From positions 106,769 through 170,768 of the forward strand of contig NZ_QKMR01000009.1 of NCBI RefSeq assembly GCF_003208175.1: a stretch of 64,000 nucleotides of DNA. The letters run 5' to 3'. The position numbers were made by a program, and so were the translations under genes. How positions within the stretch are numbered: the stretch's first letter is position 1; every line of letters starts with the position of its first letter. This DNA comes from Ruminiclostridium sufflavum DSM 19573 (lineage in GTDB: Bacteria > Bacillota > Clostridia > Acetivibrionales > DSM-1351). Shown piece after piece: positions 27,701-35,610 of the stretch. The notes under the pieces are model-generated. The model was given only the letters and a program-made list of their open reading frames with translations, was not told where the DNA came from and searched no databases.

Positions 27701-29637
27701 ATGGTTATGACAATGAAAGGGAGCAGCTGCGTGCCATTGGATTTGATAGAAATATGCTTTTTACAGAATTGATATTCAATTACAGTGAATTTAGAGAGGC
27801 CTATCAAAACGGCAAGACGTATTACAAGGAGACTGCGCCATGGTGTGAATTGACCGCTATACAGCTAATCAGACCTAATGGATTTGAAGAAGAGTATCCA
27901 TATAGTAATTACAGAGTTCTTAAGGAGCTGAAGGATTACATTTTTGGAGTAGGTGATAAAAGAAGGCTTTATTCATTTATGTATCCTGAAAATCATACTG
28001 TGTTTGGAATGCAGGTGTATGATGAGGCTGTCAGGAATCTTGAAAACCTGTTTATGGGTAAGGCTACCATAGACTATAGGGCAATGCATATGCTGTGGGA
28101 GCATAAGAAGGGCATATATGACAGGATTGAATATTTGATTTCAAGAAACAGGCTTACGGGAGAAATTATTCCAATGCACAAGGAATATACAAGCGTTGTT
28201 GATTTGTCTAATAATATAAGAATTAAATGCTTGGAAATGGAAAACAAGAATATTGATATTAATGGCTTATCTGTAGAGCAGGCAAGCCTGATAGAAAATA
28301 TTATACAGTCAATTAAAAGGCTTAAAAGTACTGAGTATGATATATTGTTGAAAATATACAGGCAATTGGAGCTTGATTTGGCAGGAAAGGAATATTGCTT
28401 ACCGGGATATTTGGGGGAGGCTGACGAAGCTTTGCCGTGTGCAGAAGAAAAAAAAGAGCATCACGGGCAGGTGCCGGACAAAAGCTGGCAAAAAGACATT
28501 CACATGGAATACTTGGGGCATATAGGCGCTAAAAAATCAGATATGGCTGTGGTGAGCAAGGAAACTGAAGAATGTTCCCTGAAAATGGAGCTGAAGGTCG
28601 TGATGCAGATGGATATTACGACATATCTTCACAGAAGCCTGCCCCTTTGTATTGTTCTTGCCTACAATAAATATCTGCCCTGGTATTACGGCAATTTCAT
28701 TCAGATTTTTTCGTTTACAGATGATAATGGGTATATGGAGCTGAATTATCTGGAGCCGCGTGATTGCAGCAGCGAAATATTGGATATGGTTTGCTTGGGG
28801 TATCACTTACTTGAGGATACGGAAAATATAATTGATTTTATAATAAAAAAGCTTAACAGAGGGCATTATCTTGTAATCAATGTTGATGAATACTATCTGT
28901 CTGATAAATGGGCATACCGGCAAAATCATTTCGTACATTCATCCTTGATTTACGGGTATGACAATGAAGAAGAACAGCTTAAGGCAATAAGCTTTGACAG
29001 GGATATGCTTTTTACAAAAATGATATTCGATTATACAGAGTTTTCAGATGCTTATGAGAATGGTAAAATTCATTATAAAAAAACCGGCCCCTGGTGTGAA
29101 TCCTCCGCAATTCAGCTGTTTAAACCAAAGGGCTTTGAAGGAGAGTATCCGTTCAGCAATGAAAAGTTTCTGAAAGAATTAAAAAGCTATATATTCTCAA
29201 CGGGGGACAGGGCCAGATTATACTCCTTCGAATATCCTGAAAAGCAGGTAAGCTTTGGTATCATGGTGTATAATGTTTTGATAAGCAATTTGGAAAACAT
29301 GCTGCAAGGTAATATTACAGCAGACTACAGAGCTTTTCACATGTTAGCCGAGCATAAAAAGGGTATATATGACCGGCTTGACTATGTGATATCCAGAAAC
29401 CTGCTTTCGGAAAAGGCTGTTTTGCTGAAGGAGAAGTACACTGAGGTTGTAAATCTGGCTAACGGTATAAGAATGAAAGGACTGGAATATTCATATAAAG
29501 CCGTTGACGGCAGAAGTGATTCTTTAAAACATAAAAATATCATAAAGGATATAATCGGTATGGTAAAAAACCTGAAAAATACAGAGTATAACCTTTTACT
29601 TGAAATATATAATCAATTGGAGGAGGAGTTGAATTAG
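21760..29637 (+). CDS. Hybrid PKS-NRPS: KS-(no AT)-T-C-A-T-tandem release-like domains
   Basis: 2625 residues. KS at 21841-23110 with the full triad: Cys202 (DTACSSS), His335 (EAHGTGT) and His375 (NIGHLD). Then a linker with the post-AT motif RLPEYPFERKRCW but no acyltransferase domain, and no KR, DH or ER. T at 23750-23950 (Ser694, GGDSI), C at 24010-25330 (HHIITDG), A at 25350-26960, T at 27000-27220 (Ser1781, GGDSI). The A domain code reads DVCYLGGVCK, which I cannot assign. It carries an extra Gly/Asp-rich loop of about 30 residues before RMYKTGDL. The last 770 residues hold two homologous domains described separately; no thioesterase or reductase is present. ATG 21760 has GGAGGA just upstream. 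Malonyl loading must come in trans; no AT or phosphopantetheinyl transferase gene is in the window. Confidence 0.9.
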   Translation: MDLSSLIFEQSAENDNEGEYGITEETTRDIAVIGIAGKVPMAENIDAFWDNLVKGKDCITDFPGSRRKDADIFAQLVGIKQQGRGYNNGSYFKEIDKFDCGFFKISPKEASLMSPDQKIFLETVWQAVEDAGYGNDRLRGSNTGIYFGYSADALFDYKRLIERVDPELLIDALPGNLSSVIPARISYLLDLKGPSLCVDTACSSSLVAIHLACKALRNMECEAAIAGSVKINILPVKSSKRLGIESSDGRARTFDESSDGTGMGEGVAAVLLKPLSRALRDGDNIYAVIKGTAANQDGNSIGITAPNAEAQRDVIISALQDAGVSCETISYIEAHGTGTQLGDPIEIEGITRAYKKFTDKKQFCAIGSVKTNIGHLDCASGIIGFIKAVLCLRNKKLPASLHFNRPNKKISFGASPVYVNSFLSDWNSDFPRRCGVSAFGLSGTNCHVILEEAPKQIFPEETEEMKANLLALSAKTENSLKQLVIKYNELIDEGTKVKASDLCFSANTGRWHYGIRIGIVFEAVNELSAALKQLRLEGIRSYPDKGIFFSEDMQVRKQEEPAFAEAAAAGEALNYNKACSGREALLDLCIRYAEGQNIDFGTIYKNNAYRRVRLPEYPFERKRCWLNIPEEISIARDKTIQAVKSEKAVEYRLRGREDGAYTDAERMLGKLWCTALGYDEININDDFYELGGDSIIAIQIANEYKKQTGVKIDAGDIMEYSSLSLLSSYLEDMDAVKKADVRNIMPAGDREYYPLSSAQKRMYIINRFDGIGVSYNMPVAISIEGCLDVGRLKNAVKEIVKNHDAFRMSFHINENVPVMKVHKEVELELDEIECSAPEKLPALIKSFVEPFDMEKAPLFRAKVIKISDSKHVLFIDMHHIITDGMSSVIFDRELVKAYLGEELKKPEIQYADYAVWQNEQLKSEKMKRQEEYWLGKFEGEKPVLELPIDFQRPSIQSFEGDRVIFEADCELTERILRLSEKTGTTLYMVLMSVYKILLSKYTGQEDIIVASPVTDRKAEELQNVIGMFVNTVVIRSCPCSDKPFIQYLHEVKQIVLEAFANSDYPFEDIINRINLKRDMSRTPLFDTMLTLQNTEKPELESGGLKFGQIEFENSISKFDLNLNIFLQDNGDSQSGRKLKFDMEYCTSLFGRETIERLVKHFINIFDEVTKNPEIKIKNIRMLSADEYQAAVYGFNNTRSEYPRDKAVHSLFEENARKYPDNIAVETGGRKITYAGLSRKSGCLAAILREKGAGRGSVVAINAHRSSELMIGILAVLKAGAAYLPIDPVNPDGRISYMIADSGVKIVLTLSDYCERLEKLQTGAEIINLQEEELYTGEYIEQEASVEASDAAYVIYTSGSTGKPKGVVVEHHSLMNFLFCINNTFDRSIGEKDKAFSLTSISFDVSVCEMFLPLAFGASLVFFGERMISDIGSLCDTIAEKGITFAYIPPTILWEVSQQLMKSRDRIKLDKMLVGVEGIKDYVLEEFLKLNPEMSIINGYGPTEDTVCATFYRYKAHEPEGKNVPIGKPLANTEIYILDRDNNPVPVGVTGELCISGDGLARGYLNRPELTEEKFVINPFYLSGCFPEAGIKPDDGTGQSFDAQAGAGQGSELYQRMYKTGDLARRLSDGTIEFLGRKDHQIKIRGYRVELGEIESCLLRHESVREAVVAVRQENNGLKSLIAYIVSEGSISANELKSYLGKELPDYMVPSFFVMLDSIPVTANGKVDRNALPEPDRSIVASGEYEAPGNLTEERLAGIWQSILGIDRIGVNDYFFDLGGDSIKAIQVVSSVNKEFNAELPAGRMYSNPTVREIAGYIEEYRKGAYTSAQTEAVEQGEQNYYDVKESLVLSKAVEWPKSMELKVAIQKDITAYLHRSLPLCAILPHDKYLPWYYSSFIQIFSFIDREGKLFVDYMEPCSCYNEILHLVNIAFHLLNGKEKIIDFIIEKISLGYCLMMFVDEYYLPDKWAYKKKHFIHPSLIYGYDNEREQLRAIGFDRNMLFTELIFNYSEFREAYQNGKTYYKETAPWCELTAIQLIRPNGFEEEYPYSNYRVLKELKDYIFGVGDKRRLYSFMYPENHTVFGMQVYDEAVRNLENLFMGKATIDYRAMHMLWEHKKGIYDRIEYLISRNRLTGEIIPMHKEYTSVVDLSNNIRIKCLEMENKNIDINGLSVEQASLIENIIQSIKRLKSTEYDILLKIYRQLELDLAGKEYCLPGYLGEADEALPCAEEKKEHHGQVPDKSWQKDIHMEYLGHIGAKKSDMAVVSKETEECSLKMELKVVMQMDITTYLHRSLPLCIVLAYNKYLPWYYGNFIQIFSFTDDNGYMELNYLEPRDCSSEILDMVCLGYHLLEDTENIIDFIIKKLNRGHYLVINVDEYYLSDKWAYRQNHFVHSSLIYGYDNEEEQLKAISFDRDMLFTKMIFDYTEFSDAYENGKIHYKKTGPWCESSAIQLFKPKGFEGEYPFSNEKFLKELKSYIFSTGDRARLYSFEYPEKQVSFGIMVYNVLISNLENMLQGNITADYRAFHMLAEHKKGIYDRLDYVISRNLLSEKAVLLKEKYTEVVNLANGIRMKGLEYSYKAVDGRSDSLKHKNIIKDIIGMVKNLKNTEYNLLLEIYNQLEEELN
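27334..28380 (+). other. Tandem C-terminal domain, copy 1
   Basis: Residues 1859-2207 of the PKS-NRPS. Conserved with copy 2: LHRSLPLC (Cys1880), KYLPWYY, VDEYYL.DKWAY, then H.SLIYGYD with His1976 and Asp1984, and PWCE.. AIQL. Cys-His-Asp would suit a cysteine-dependent acyl transfer or hydrolysis. The layout recalls BtrH-like/C39-peptidase-like folds, but that likeness is weak and unverified. Confidence 0.6.
28585..29634 (+). other. Tandem C-terminal domain, copy 2
   Basis: Residues 2276-2625. It aligns to copy 1 without a gap over at least the first 130 residues, with Cys2297, His2393 and Asp2401 at the same offsets. An acidic, low-complexity linker of about 68 residues separates the copies. 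Copy 2 ends the protein. Confidence 0.6.
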
Positions 29638-29760
29638 CCCGCTTATAGGCTTGCTCTCACCCGGCTGTTAATAATTGGCTTTATTCAAATATGATTATGT
29701 GAGATAATTGTAAAGAAATACAACGATAGAAGGGCAATGCCAAAAGGAGATTTAGGATTA

Positions 29761-31929
29761 ATGGGAAAAATATTGGTTTTAGCTGAAAAGCCGTCTGTGG
29801 CCAGAGATCTGGCAAAGGTGCTTAACTGCAGTCAGAATGCAAACGGCTGTATAATGGGTTCGAAATATATTGTAACGTGGGCCTTGGGGCATTTGGTAAC
29901 GCTTGCTGATCCCGAGGCTTACGGCAATAAGTATAAGTCATGGAATCTGGAAGACCTGCCCATGCTGCCAAATAAGATGGAGCTTGTGGTCATAAAGCAG
30001 ACCTCTAAGCAATTCGGTGCGGTAAAGGCTCTTATGAACAGGGCTGATGTGGATGAGCTTGTGATAGCTACAGATGCCGGACGTGAGGGAGAGCTGGTTG
30101 CAAGATGGATTATCATGAAGGCGGGCTTCAAAAAGCCCATCAAACGTCTTTGGATTTCATCCCAGACAGACAAGGCTATTAAGGAAGGCTTTGCACATCT
30201 GAAGCCGGGCAGGGAATATGATAACCTGTTTTATTCTGCACAGAGCAGGTCCGAGGCTGACTGGCTGGTAGGCCTGAATGTAACAAGAGCCCTTACCTGC
30301 AAGCACAATGCACAGCTGTCGGCAGGCAGGGTTCAGACTCCCACTCTGGCAATGATTGTGGACAGGGAGGAGGAAATAAGAAAATTTGTTCCCAAGGATT
30401 TCTGGAGCATACAGGCACAGTTTAACGGTTTCACAGTTCATTGGCAGGACAGGGTAAGCAGCCAGACAAGGACCTTCAATAAGGAGCAGGCTGACGGCAT
30501 AGTTCAGAGGATAACCGGACAGCTTGGAGAAGTTGTGGAGGTTAAAAAGGAAATGAAAAAGGAGCTGCCTCCGCTGGCATATGACCTTACCGAGCTTCAA
30601 AGGGATGCAAACCGCAGATATGCGTATTCGGCAAAGCAAACTCTGAATATTATGCAGAAGCTGTATGAAGCACATAAGCTGGTAACATATCCAAGAACAG
30701 ACTCCCGGTATATTACTACAGACATTGTTCCGACACTGACAGAAAGACTTAAAAGCATAGCGGTGGGGCCTTATGCAAAAGCGGTGCAGGGTGTTTTAAG
30801 AAGCAGGATAAATGTTACAGGCAGATTTGCAGACAACAGCAAGGTAACGGATCACCACGCTATTATTCCTACCGAGCAGTATGTAAACCTATCCGCCTTA
30901 AGCTCGGAAGAGAGGAATATATACGATTTAATTGTCAAAAGATTTATAGCGGTTCTAAGTGCGCCTTTTGAATATGAGCAGACGACCGTAAGGCTGAATG
31001 TAAACGGAGAAAGCTTCCATGCCAGAGGAAGGATTGTTAAGTCATGGGGCTGGAAAACGGTTTATGAGGGCTTTGGCAAGCTGGAAGAGGATAATGACGA
31101 AGAAGAGGATGAACAGTCACTGCCTGATATACAAAAGGGCCATAAGGCAAAGATTAATTCTCCGAAAGCAATTAACGGGAAAACCAAGCCGCCTGCAAGA
31201 TATACGGAAGCCACACTTTTATCAGCCATGGAGCACCCGGGCAGGTTTGTTGACAACAAGGCTCTGAAGGAAACGCTTGAGAGTACAAGCGGACTGGGAA
31301 CTCCTGCAACTAGGGCGGATATTATCGAAAAGCTGTTTAATACCTTTTATATTGAGAGAAGGGGCAAGGAAATCTATCCAACTTCAAAGGGAATACAGCT
31401 TATCGGCCTTGTTCCGAAGGATTTGAAGTCGCCTGAGCTTACGGCAAAATGGGAGCAGCAGCTTGCCATGATAAGCAAAGGAACAGTTAACCCGAATATC
31501 TTTGTAGGAGACATGAAGAAATATGCGACCAAGCTGGTAGGAGCGGTTATTGCAGACTCAGGGCAATTCAAGCATGATAATGTAACCAGAGAGAAATGCC
31601 CGGAGTGTGGAAAGTACATGCTTGATGTTAACGGAAAAAAAGGTAAAATGCTCGTCTGCCCCGACAGAGAATGCGGCTACAGGAAAACTGTCACCATCGT
31701 GTCCAATGCCAGATGTCCTGAGTGCCATAAAAAGATGGAAATAAAAGGGGAGGGTGATAAAAAGTCCTTCTATTGTTCCTGCGGCTACAGGGAAAAGCTG
31801 GATGCCTTTAAACAGCGCAAGGGTGAGCAGGTCGACAAAAGGGAGGTAGCTCAATTTATGAGGCATCAGGAGACAGATGAACCTATCAATTCGGCTCTTG
31901 CGGATGCCTTGGCAAAATGGAAGAAGTAA
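29761..31929 (+). CDS. topB: DNA topoisomerase III
   Basis: Type IA topoisomerase, 722 residues, decatenating single-stranded and replication intermediates. The TOPRIM domain opens with KILVLAEKPSVARDL and has TDAGREGELVAR. The active-site tyrosine is in LVTYPRTDSRYI. The C-terminus carries two zinc-ribbon units (CPECGKY..CPDRECGY and CPECHKK..CSCGY). The start is placed at ATG 29761, which gives the standard family N-terminus; ATG 29737 would add eight atypical residues. It follows the PKS-NRPS by 123 bases without a clear terminator. Confidence 0.95.
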   Translation: MGKILVLAEKPSVARDLAKVLNCSQNANGCIMGSKYIVTWALGHLVTLADPEAYGNKYKSWNLEDLPMLPNKMELVVIKQTSKQFGAVKALMNRADVDELVIATDAGREGELVARWIIMKAGFKKPIKRLWISSQTDKAIKEGFAHLKPGREYDNLFYSAQSRSEADWLVGLNVTRALTCKHNAQLSAGRVQTPTLAMIVDREEEIRKFVPKDFWSIQAQFNGFTVHWQDRVSSQTRTFNKEQADGIVQRITGQLGEVVEVKKEMKKELPPLAYDLTELQRDANRRYAYSAKQTLNIMQKLYEAHKLVTYPRTDSRYITTDIVPTLTERLKSIAVGPYAKAVQGVLRSRINVTGRFADNSKVTDHHAIIPTEQYVNLSALSSEERNIYDLIVKRFIAVLSAPFEYEQTTVRLNVNGESFHARGRIVKSWGWKTVYEGFGKLEEDNDEEEDEQSLPDIQKGHKAKINSPKAINGKTKPPARYTEATLLSAMEHPGRFVDNKALKETLESTSGLGTPATRADIIEKLFNTFYIERRGKEIYPTSKGIQLIGLVPKDLKSPELTAKWEQQLAMISKGTVNPNIFVGDMKKYATKLVGAVIADSGQFKHDNVTREKCPECGKYMLDVNGKKGKMLVCPDRECGYRKTVTIVSNARCPECHKKMEIKGEGDKKSFYCSCGYREKLDAFKQRKGEQVDKREVAQFMRHQETDEPINSALADALAKWKK

Positions 31930-31976
31930 GCTCATAATTTTAAATTTTGAATTTTATGGGAATTTAATCTGTCACC

Positions 31977-32004
31977 TTGAAATAAATTATATAGCAGATA
32001 GAAT
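31977..32004 (+). promoter_or_regulatory. Possible promoter for the glycosidase gene
   Basis: TTGAAA at 31977-31982 and TAGAAT at 31999-32004, a 16-base spacer, 52 bases before the start codon. Confidence 0.35.
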
Positions 32005-32056
32005 AATATTTGGAATATATTAAAAGGCTGAATAAATAAATTCAAGGGAGACACTT

Positions 32057-34849
32057 ATGAATAAGACGAGCAGCGAAGTCTTTTATTCTTCAAGAAGGGA
32101 TAAAATCTTAAATTCAAAGGAGCACATCAGGATTAGCCAATATAATGCTTACCTGAAAAACATAGATAATCCCCAAGGCAAGAACTGGAGGAAATGGGGA
32201 TGCTACCTCAGTGAACGCCAATGGGGAACAGTAAGGGAAAGCTATGATTGCGTGGATAACTCCTGGGGAGAGGACGGAAATAATGCCTCCTTTTCAAGGG
32301 AGCAAGCCTTAAACCGTGCATACAGATGGGGAGAGGATGGAATTGCAGGGCTTTCCGATGACCATCAGTTCATATGCTTTTCACTGTCCCTATGGAATGA
32401 GGCAGACCCGTGTATAAAAGAACGTCTCTATGGTCTTACCAACAGAGAAGGCATTCATGGCGAGGATGTCAAGGAATATTATTTTTATGCAGACAACACT
32501 CCCATGCATTCTTATATGAAATATATATATAAGTATCCCTATTACTACAATTATGATGAAATATATAATAACAGGAACAGCAAGGTGCCCTATGAGTTCG
32601 AGTTAAGTCATACCGGAGCCTTTGACGGTAACAGGTATTTTGATGTTACGGCTGAGTACGCCAAAAACGATACTGAGGATATATTGATTAAGCTTACTGT
32701 CAAGAACTGCGGAAATGAGAGAAAAACTCTTCACCTTCTTCCGACAGTGCTCTTCCGTAATACATGGTCATTCAATAAGGATTTATACGAAAAAACCATG
32801 ACTAAAGCACAGGGTATAAAAAATGCTGTTGAAATTATTCAAAGGCGGAAGCAGCTTCCCGCAGATGCTTCCATAATGAGGCTATACTGTCAGGACGCTT
32901 ATGAAAATATATTGTTTACCGAAAACAATACTGATTATGAAGCTGCTTTTAAAAGCTCAAATGCCGGAAGGCAGTATTTCAAAAATGGCATCAACAATTA
33001 TATAATAGGTAAATACAGAGAACATTTAAGTGAGGAGGAGCTTTGGCAATTTATTAATCCAAGGGAAAAAGGAACAAAGGCCTCTGTTCATTACAGGCTG
33101 GCGCTTAATCCCGGTCAGAGCGGTACAGTTGTTTTGAGGCTGTCGGATGTTGAGACGGATTTACCTTTTGAAGGCTTTGATTCTGCATTTACAAGGCGGA
33201 AATATGAAGCTGATGAATTCTACGATGCCATCAGCCCGTATGACAGAAACGGAAGTGCGGAGGAACAGGATTTATACAATATTCAAAGACAGGCTTTTGC
33301 CGGAATGCTATGGAACAAGCAGCTGTATAATCTGATTGTGGAGCAATGGCTGGAAGGAGATGAAATGCAGCCTCGGCCTTCTGACAGGCATATGAAGGAT
33401 GAAAAAATGCTGAAGTGGAAGCATATGTATTCAAATGATATCCTGTCAATGCCGGATAAATGGGAATACCCATGGTTTGCCGCATGGGATATGGCTTTTC
33501 ATACAGTAACTCTTGGCATTATTGACCCGGAATTTGCAAAGCATCAGCTGCTGCTGCTTTGCATGGAATGGTTTATGCATCCTAACGGGCAGATACCGGC
33601 TTATGAATGGGACTTCTGCAATGTTAACCCGCCTGTCCATGCATGGGCCGCATGGAATGTATACCAGCAGGAAAGATTAATATACGGAACTGAAGACAGG
33701 GATTTTCTCGAAAGAATATTGGATAAGCTGAATATGAATTTTACATGGTGGATAAATAATGTTGATTCCTCCAAGGGCAATGATAATGTGTTCGGGGGAG
33801 GCTTTCTCGGACTTGATAATATCAGGATTGTGAGCAAGGACCCAAAGGGCAGGGATATAGTGGAGGCTGACGGGACCTCGTGGATGGCCAGATTTTGCCT
33901 GGATATGATAAATATTGCCGGAGAGCTTGGAAAGCATGACATTCAGAGAAAGTATCTGCAGCATTTTATTTATATATGTGATGCCATGAACAAAATAGGG
34001 GAGCATGGCTTCTGGAATGAAAAGGAGGAATTTTTCTGCGACTATGCGAATGAATTCGGTTCCTTGGGAATATGCTCGGCTGTCGGACTGGTTCCTTTAT
34101 TTGCCATTGAGCGTATACGGCAGAGGCTGGACAGTAAGCAAAGGTATGCCGGCTCTTTTATGAGTATTGAGGACACCTTGAACTGGTATAAAAGGAAAAG
34201 GCCTGATTTGATAGATAAAAACGAAAATATCAATATAAACGGAATCAGCAGGGAAGACAGAAACGGTATTACTGCTTTTGAATGCTATATGGCTGTTGTG
34301 GATAAAGAGAAGCTTTCAAAAATTCTTAAAAAGCTTTTGGACAAAAATAAGTTTCTCAGTGATTTTGGGATACGTTCCTTGTCGAAGGACTGTAATTTTA
34401 ATTGGTATGGTAAGAATATTTTTTATGAGCCGGCTGAATCAAACAGAGAAAAAATTATGGGAGGCAATTCAAACTGGAGAGGGCCTATATGGTTTCCCAT
34501 AAATTATATGCTGATTGAGGCCTTACGAAAGTACGGCGACTATCTCGGAGGCAGTATTGAAATTAGGGACTCTGAAAATGGAGAAGGTATTTCTCTTAAT
34601 CTTTATGAAATTGCGGATGATATAGCCGAAAGATTAATATCTGTCTTTAAAAAGAATCAGGAGGGAAGAAGACCTGTATACGGAATGCAGGAGCTTTTTG
34701 AAAGAAGCGGCTGGGAGAACTTGATTCTCTTTTTTGAATATTTTCACGGAGATAACGGAGCAGGTCTGGGAGCAAGCCATCAGACAGGCTGGACGGGTTT
34801 GGCGGCAAACCTTATACAGCAGCTTGGCATTGACAGAAAGAAATTATAG
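32057..34849 (+). CDS. GH63-like (MGH1-6 type) glucosidase
   Basis: 930-residue protein of the bacterial glucosidase group related to GH63. Seen: the characteristic N-terminal block WGCYLSERQWGTVRE, YRWGEDGIAGLSDD and KERLYGLTNREG.HGEDVKEYYFY; the (alpha/alpha)6 region with WEYPWFAAWDMAFH, GQIPAYEWDFCNVNPPVHAWA and GGNSNWRGPIWFP; and the end GWTGLAANLIQQL. There is no signal peptide, so it probably acts in the cytosol on an imported or internal glucan or glucoside. AAGGGAG lies 6-12 bases before ATG. It stands alone, with a terminator about 125 bases downstream. The exact substrate is unknown. Confidence 0.82.
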   Translation: MNKTSSEVFYSSRRDKILNSKEHIRISQYNAYLKNIDNPQGKNWRKWGCYLSERQWGTVRESYDCVDNSWGEDGNNASFSREQALNRAYRWGEDGIAGLSDDHQFICFSLSLWNEADPCIKERLYGLTNREGIHGEDVKEYYFYADNTPMHSYMKYIYKYPYYYNYDEIYNNRNSKVPYEFELSHTGAFDGNRYFDVTAEYAKNDTEDILIKLTVKNCGNERKTLHLLPTVLFRNTWSFNKDLYEKTMTKAQGIKNAVEIIQRRKQLPADASIMRLYCQDAYENILFTENNTDYEAAFKSSNAGRQYFKNGINNYIIGKYREHLSEEELWQFINPREKGTKASVHYRLALNPGQSGTVVLRLSDVETDLPFEGFDSAFTRRKYEADEFYDAISPYDRNGSAEEQDLYNIQRQAFAGMLWNKQLYNLIVEQWLEGDEMQPRPSDRHMKDEKMLKWKHMYSNDILSMPDKWEYPWFAAWDMAFHTVTLGIIDPEFAKHQLLLLCMEWFMHPNGQIPAYEWDFCNVNPPVHAWAAWNVYQQERLIYGTEDRDFLERILDKLNMNFTWWINNVDSSKGNDNVFGGGFLGLDNIRIVSKDPKGRDIVEADGTSWMARFCLDMINIAGELGKHDIQRKYLQHFIYICDAMNKIGEHGFWNEKEEFFCDYANEFGSLGICSAVGLVPLFAIERIRQRLDSKQRYAGSFMSIEDTLNWYKRKRPDLIDKNENININGISREDRNGITAFECYMAVVDKEKLSKILKKLLDKNKFLSDFGIRSLSKDCNFNWYGKNIFYEPAESNREKIMGGNSNWRGPIWFPINYMLIEALRKYGDYLGGSIEIRDSENGEGISLNLYEIADDIAERLISVFKKNQEGRRPVYGMQELFERSGWENLILFFEYFHGDNGAGLGASHQTGWTGLAANLIQQLGIDRKKL

Positions 34850-34974
34850 AAAAAGCTATTAACTATAGAAATTTACTTTGTCTTATAAATAAGCCTGCAG
34901 CTGCTTAATTGGTATACAGACAAGATTATCCTCGCTATAACAGGGAATTAAAAACCGAATTACAGCTGGTTTAA

Positions 34975-35012
34975 AGCTATAGGCTTCAAAGCTAAGGTCT
35001 ACAGCTTTTTTT
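34975..35012 (+). terminator. Rho-independent terminator
   Basis: Arms AGCTATAGGCTT and AAGGTCTACAGCT (with G-U pairs) followed by TTTTTTT. It ends the glycosidase transcript. Confidence 0.7.
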
Positions 35013-35035
35013 ATGAAATTATAAGGATTATAAAA

Positions 35036-35164
35036 TTACTCTTCATAATTACCGGTATCATCAAAATCGTCTATATCATCAATATCATCAAATAGGTCAT
35101 CGATGTCTTCAAATATATCAAAAATATCAAGTTCCGGTAATGAATAATTTAAGTTGTTTCTCAT
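35036..35164 (-). CDS. 42-residue Asp-rich small protein
   Basis: Reads MRNNLNYSLPELDIFDIF, then FEDIDDLFDDIDDIDDFDD, ending TGNYEE. Support: a very strong ribosome site (GGGAGG at 35170-35175, 5 bases from ATG), an intact frame and a regular (I/F/L)DD pattern. No family recognised. The acidic repeat could bind cations or mimic DNA, or it may be a leader or precursor peptide; function unknown. It lies between a terminator and a repeat-containing gap, opposite in direction to its neighbours. Confidence 0.5.
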   Translation of the reverse strand: MRNNLNYSLPELDIFDIFEDIDDLFDDIDDIDDFDDTGNYEE

Positions 35165-35610
35165 ATTAACCTCCCGTGCATGGCTCAGGCACAAAAAATT
35201 TGGTAAAGCATAAGTGGAGAAGCCGTATTTTGTTTCTTTGAGGCTTACTGTCTTTTCCCTTAAAAATAGGCTTATATGTATACTAGCAAAGTAGTTTTAA
35301 ATAAGAAGTCATATAATGTTAAGTTCTTGTTATTTATTCAATTTTTCCATTTAAAAAAGAAACCATATAAATGGGACTATCGGACGATTACATTGTTTAT
35401 TTAGCCAATAATAACTAACTATATTAATATTATAGCGAATAATGGTGAAATTGTAAATATAATGTCGGACAATTATCGAAGATTGTAGAAATGTACGGTC
35501 TTACTGTTACATGGAACTGTAAATTTTAATAAAATTAAATTTATCAATTATTGAAAATTATATGGTACAATCAAATATAATACATACAGAGCTTTTGCAT
35601 GGAGGTTGCT
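35165..35610. other. 446-base gap with a repeat fragment
   Basis: Holds the leader of the small acidic ORF (minus strand), a dispersed-repeat fragment at 35377-35424 and an AT-rich region before the hydrolase gene. A TACAAT about 35 bases before the hydrolase ribosome site is a possible -10 box with no good -35. Confidence 0.4.
35377..35424 (+). repeat. Dispersed repeat fragment (ACTATCGGACG type)
   Basis: Bases ACTATCGGACGATTACATTG then TTTATTTAGCCAATAATAACTAAC match the segment at 60174-60216 (ACTATCTGACGGTTGCATAG then TTTATTTATCCGATAGTAATTGACT). Confidence 0.5.

Noticed and set aside
27334-29634. Thioesterase or reductase reading of the C-terminal region
   Set aside because: No GxSxG, no NAD(P)-binding GxxGxxG and no alpha/beta hydrolase pattern.
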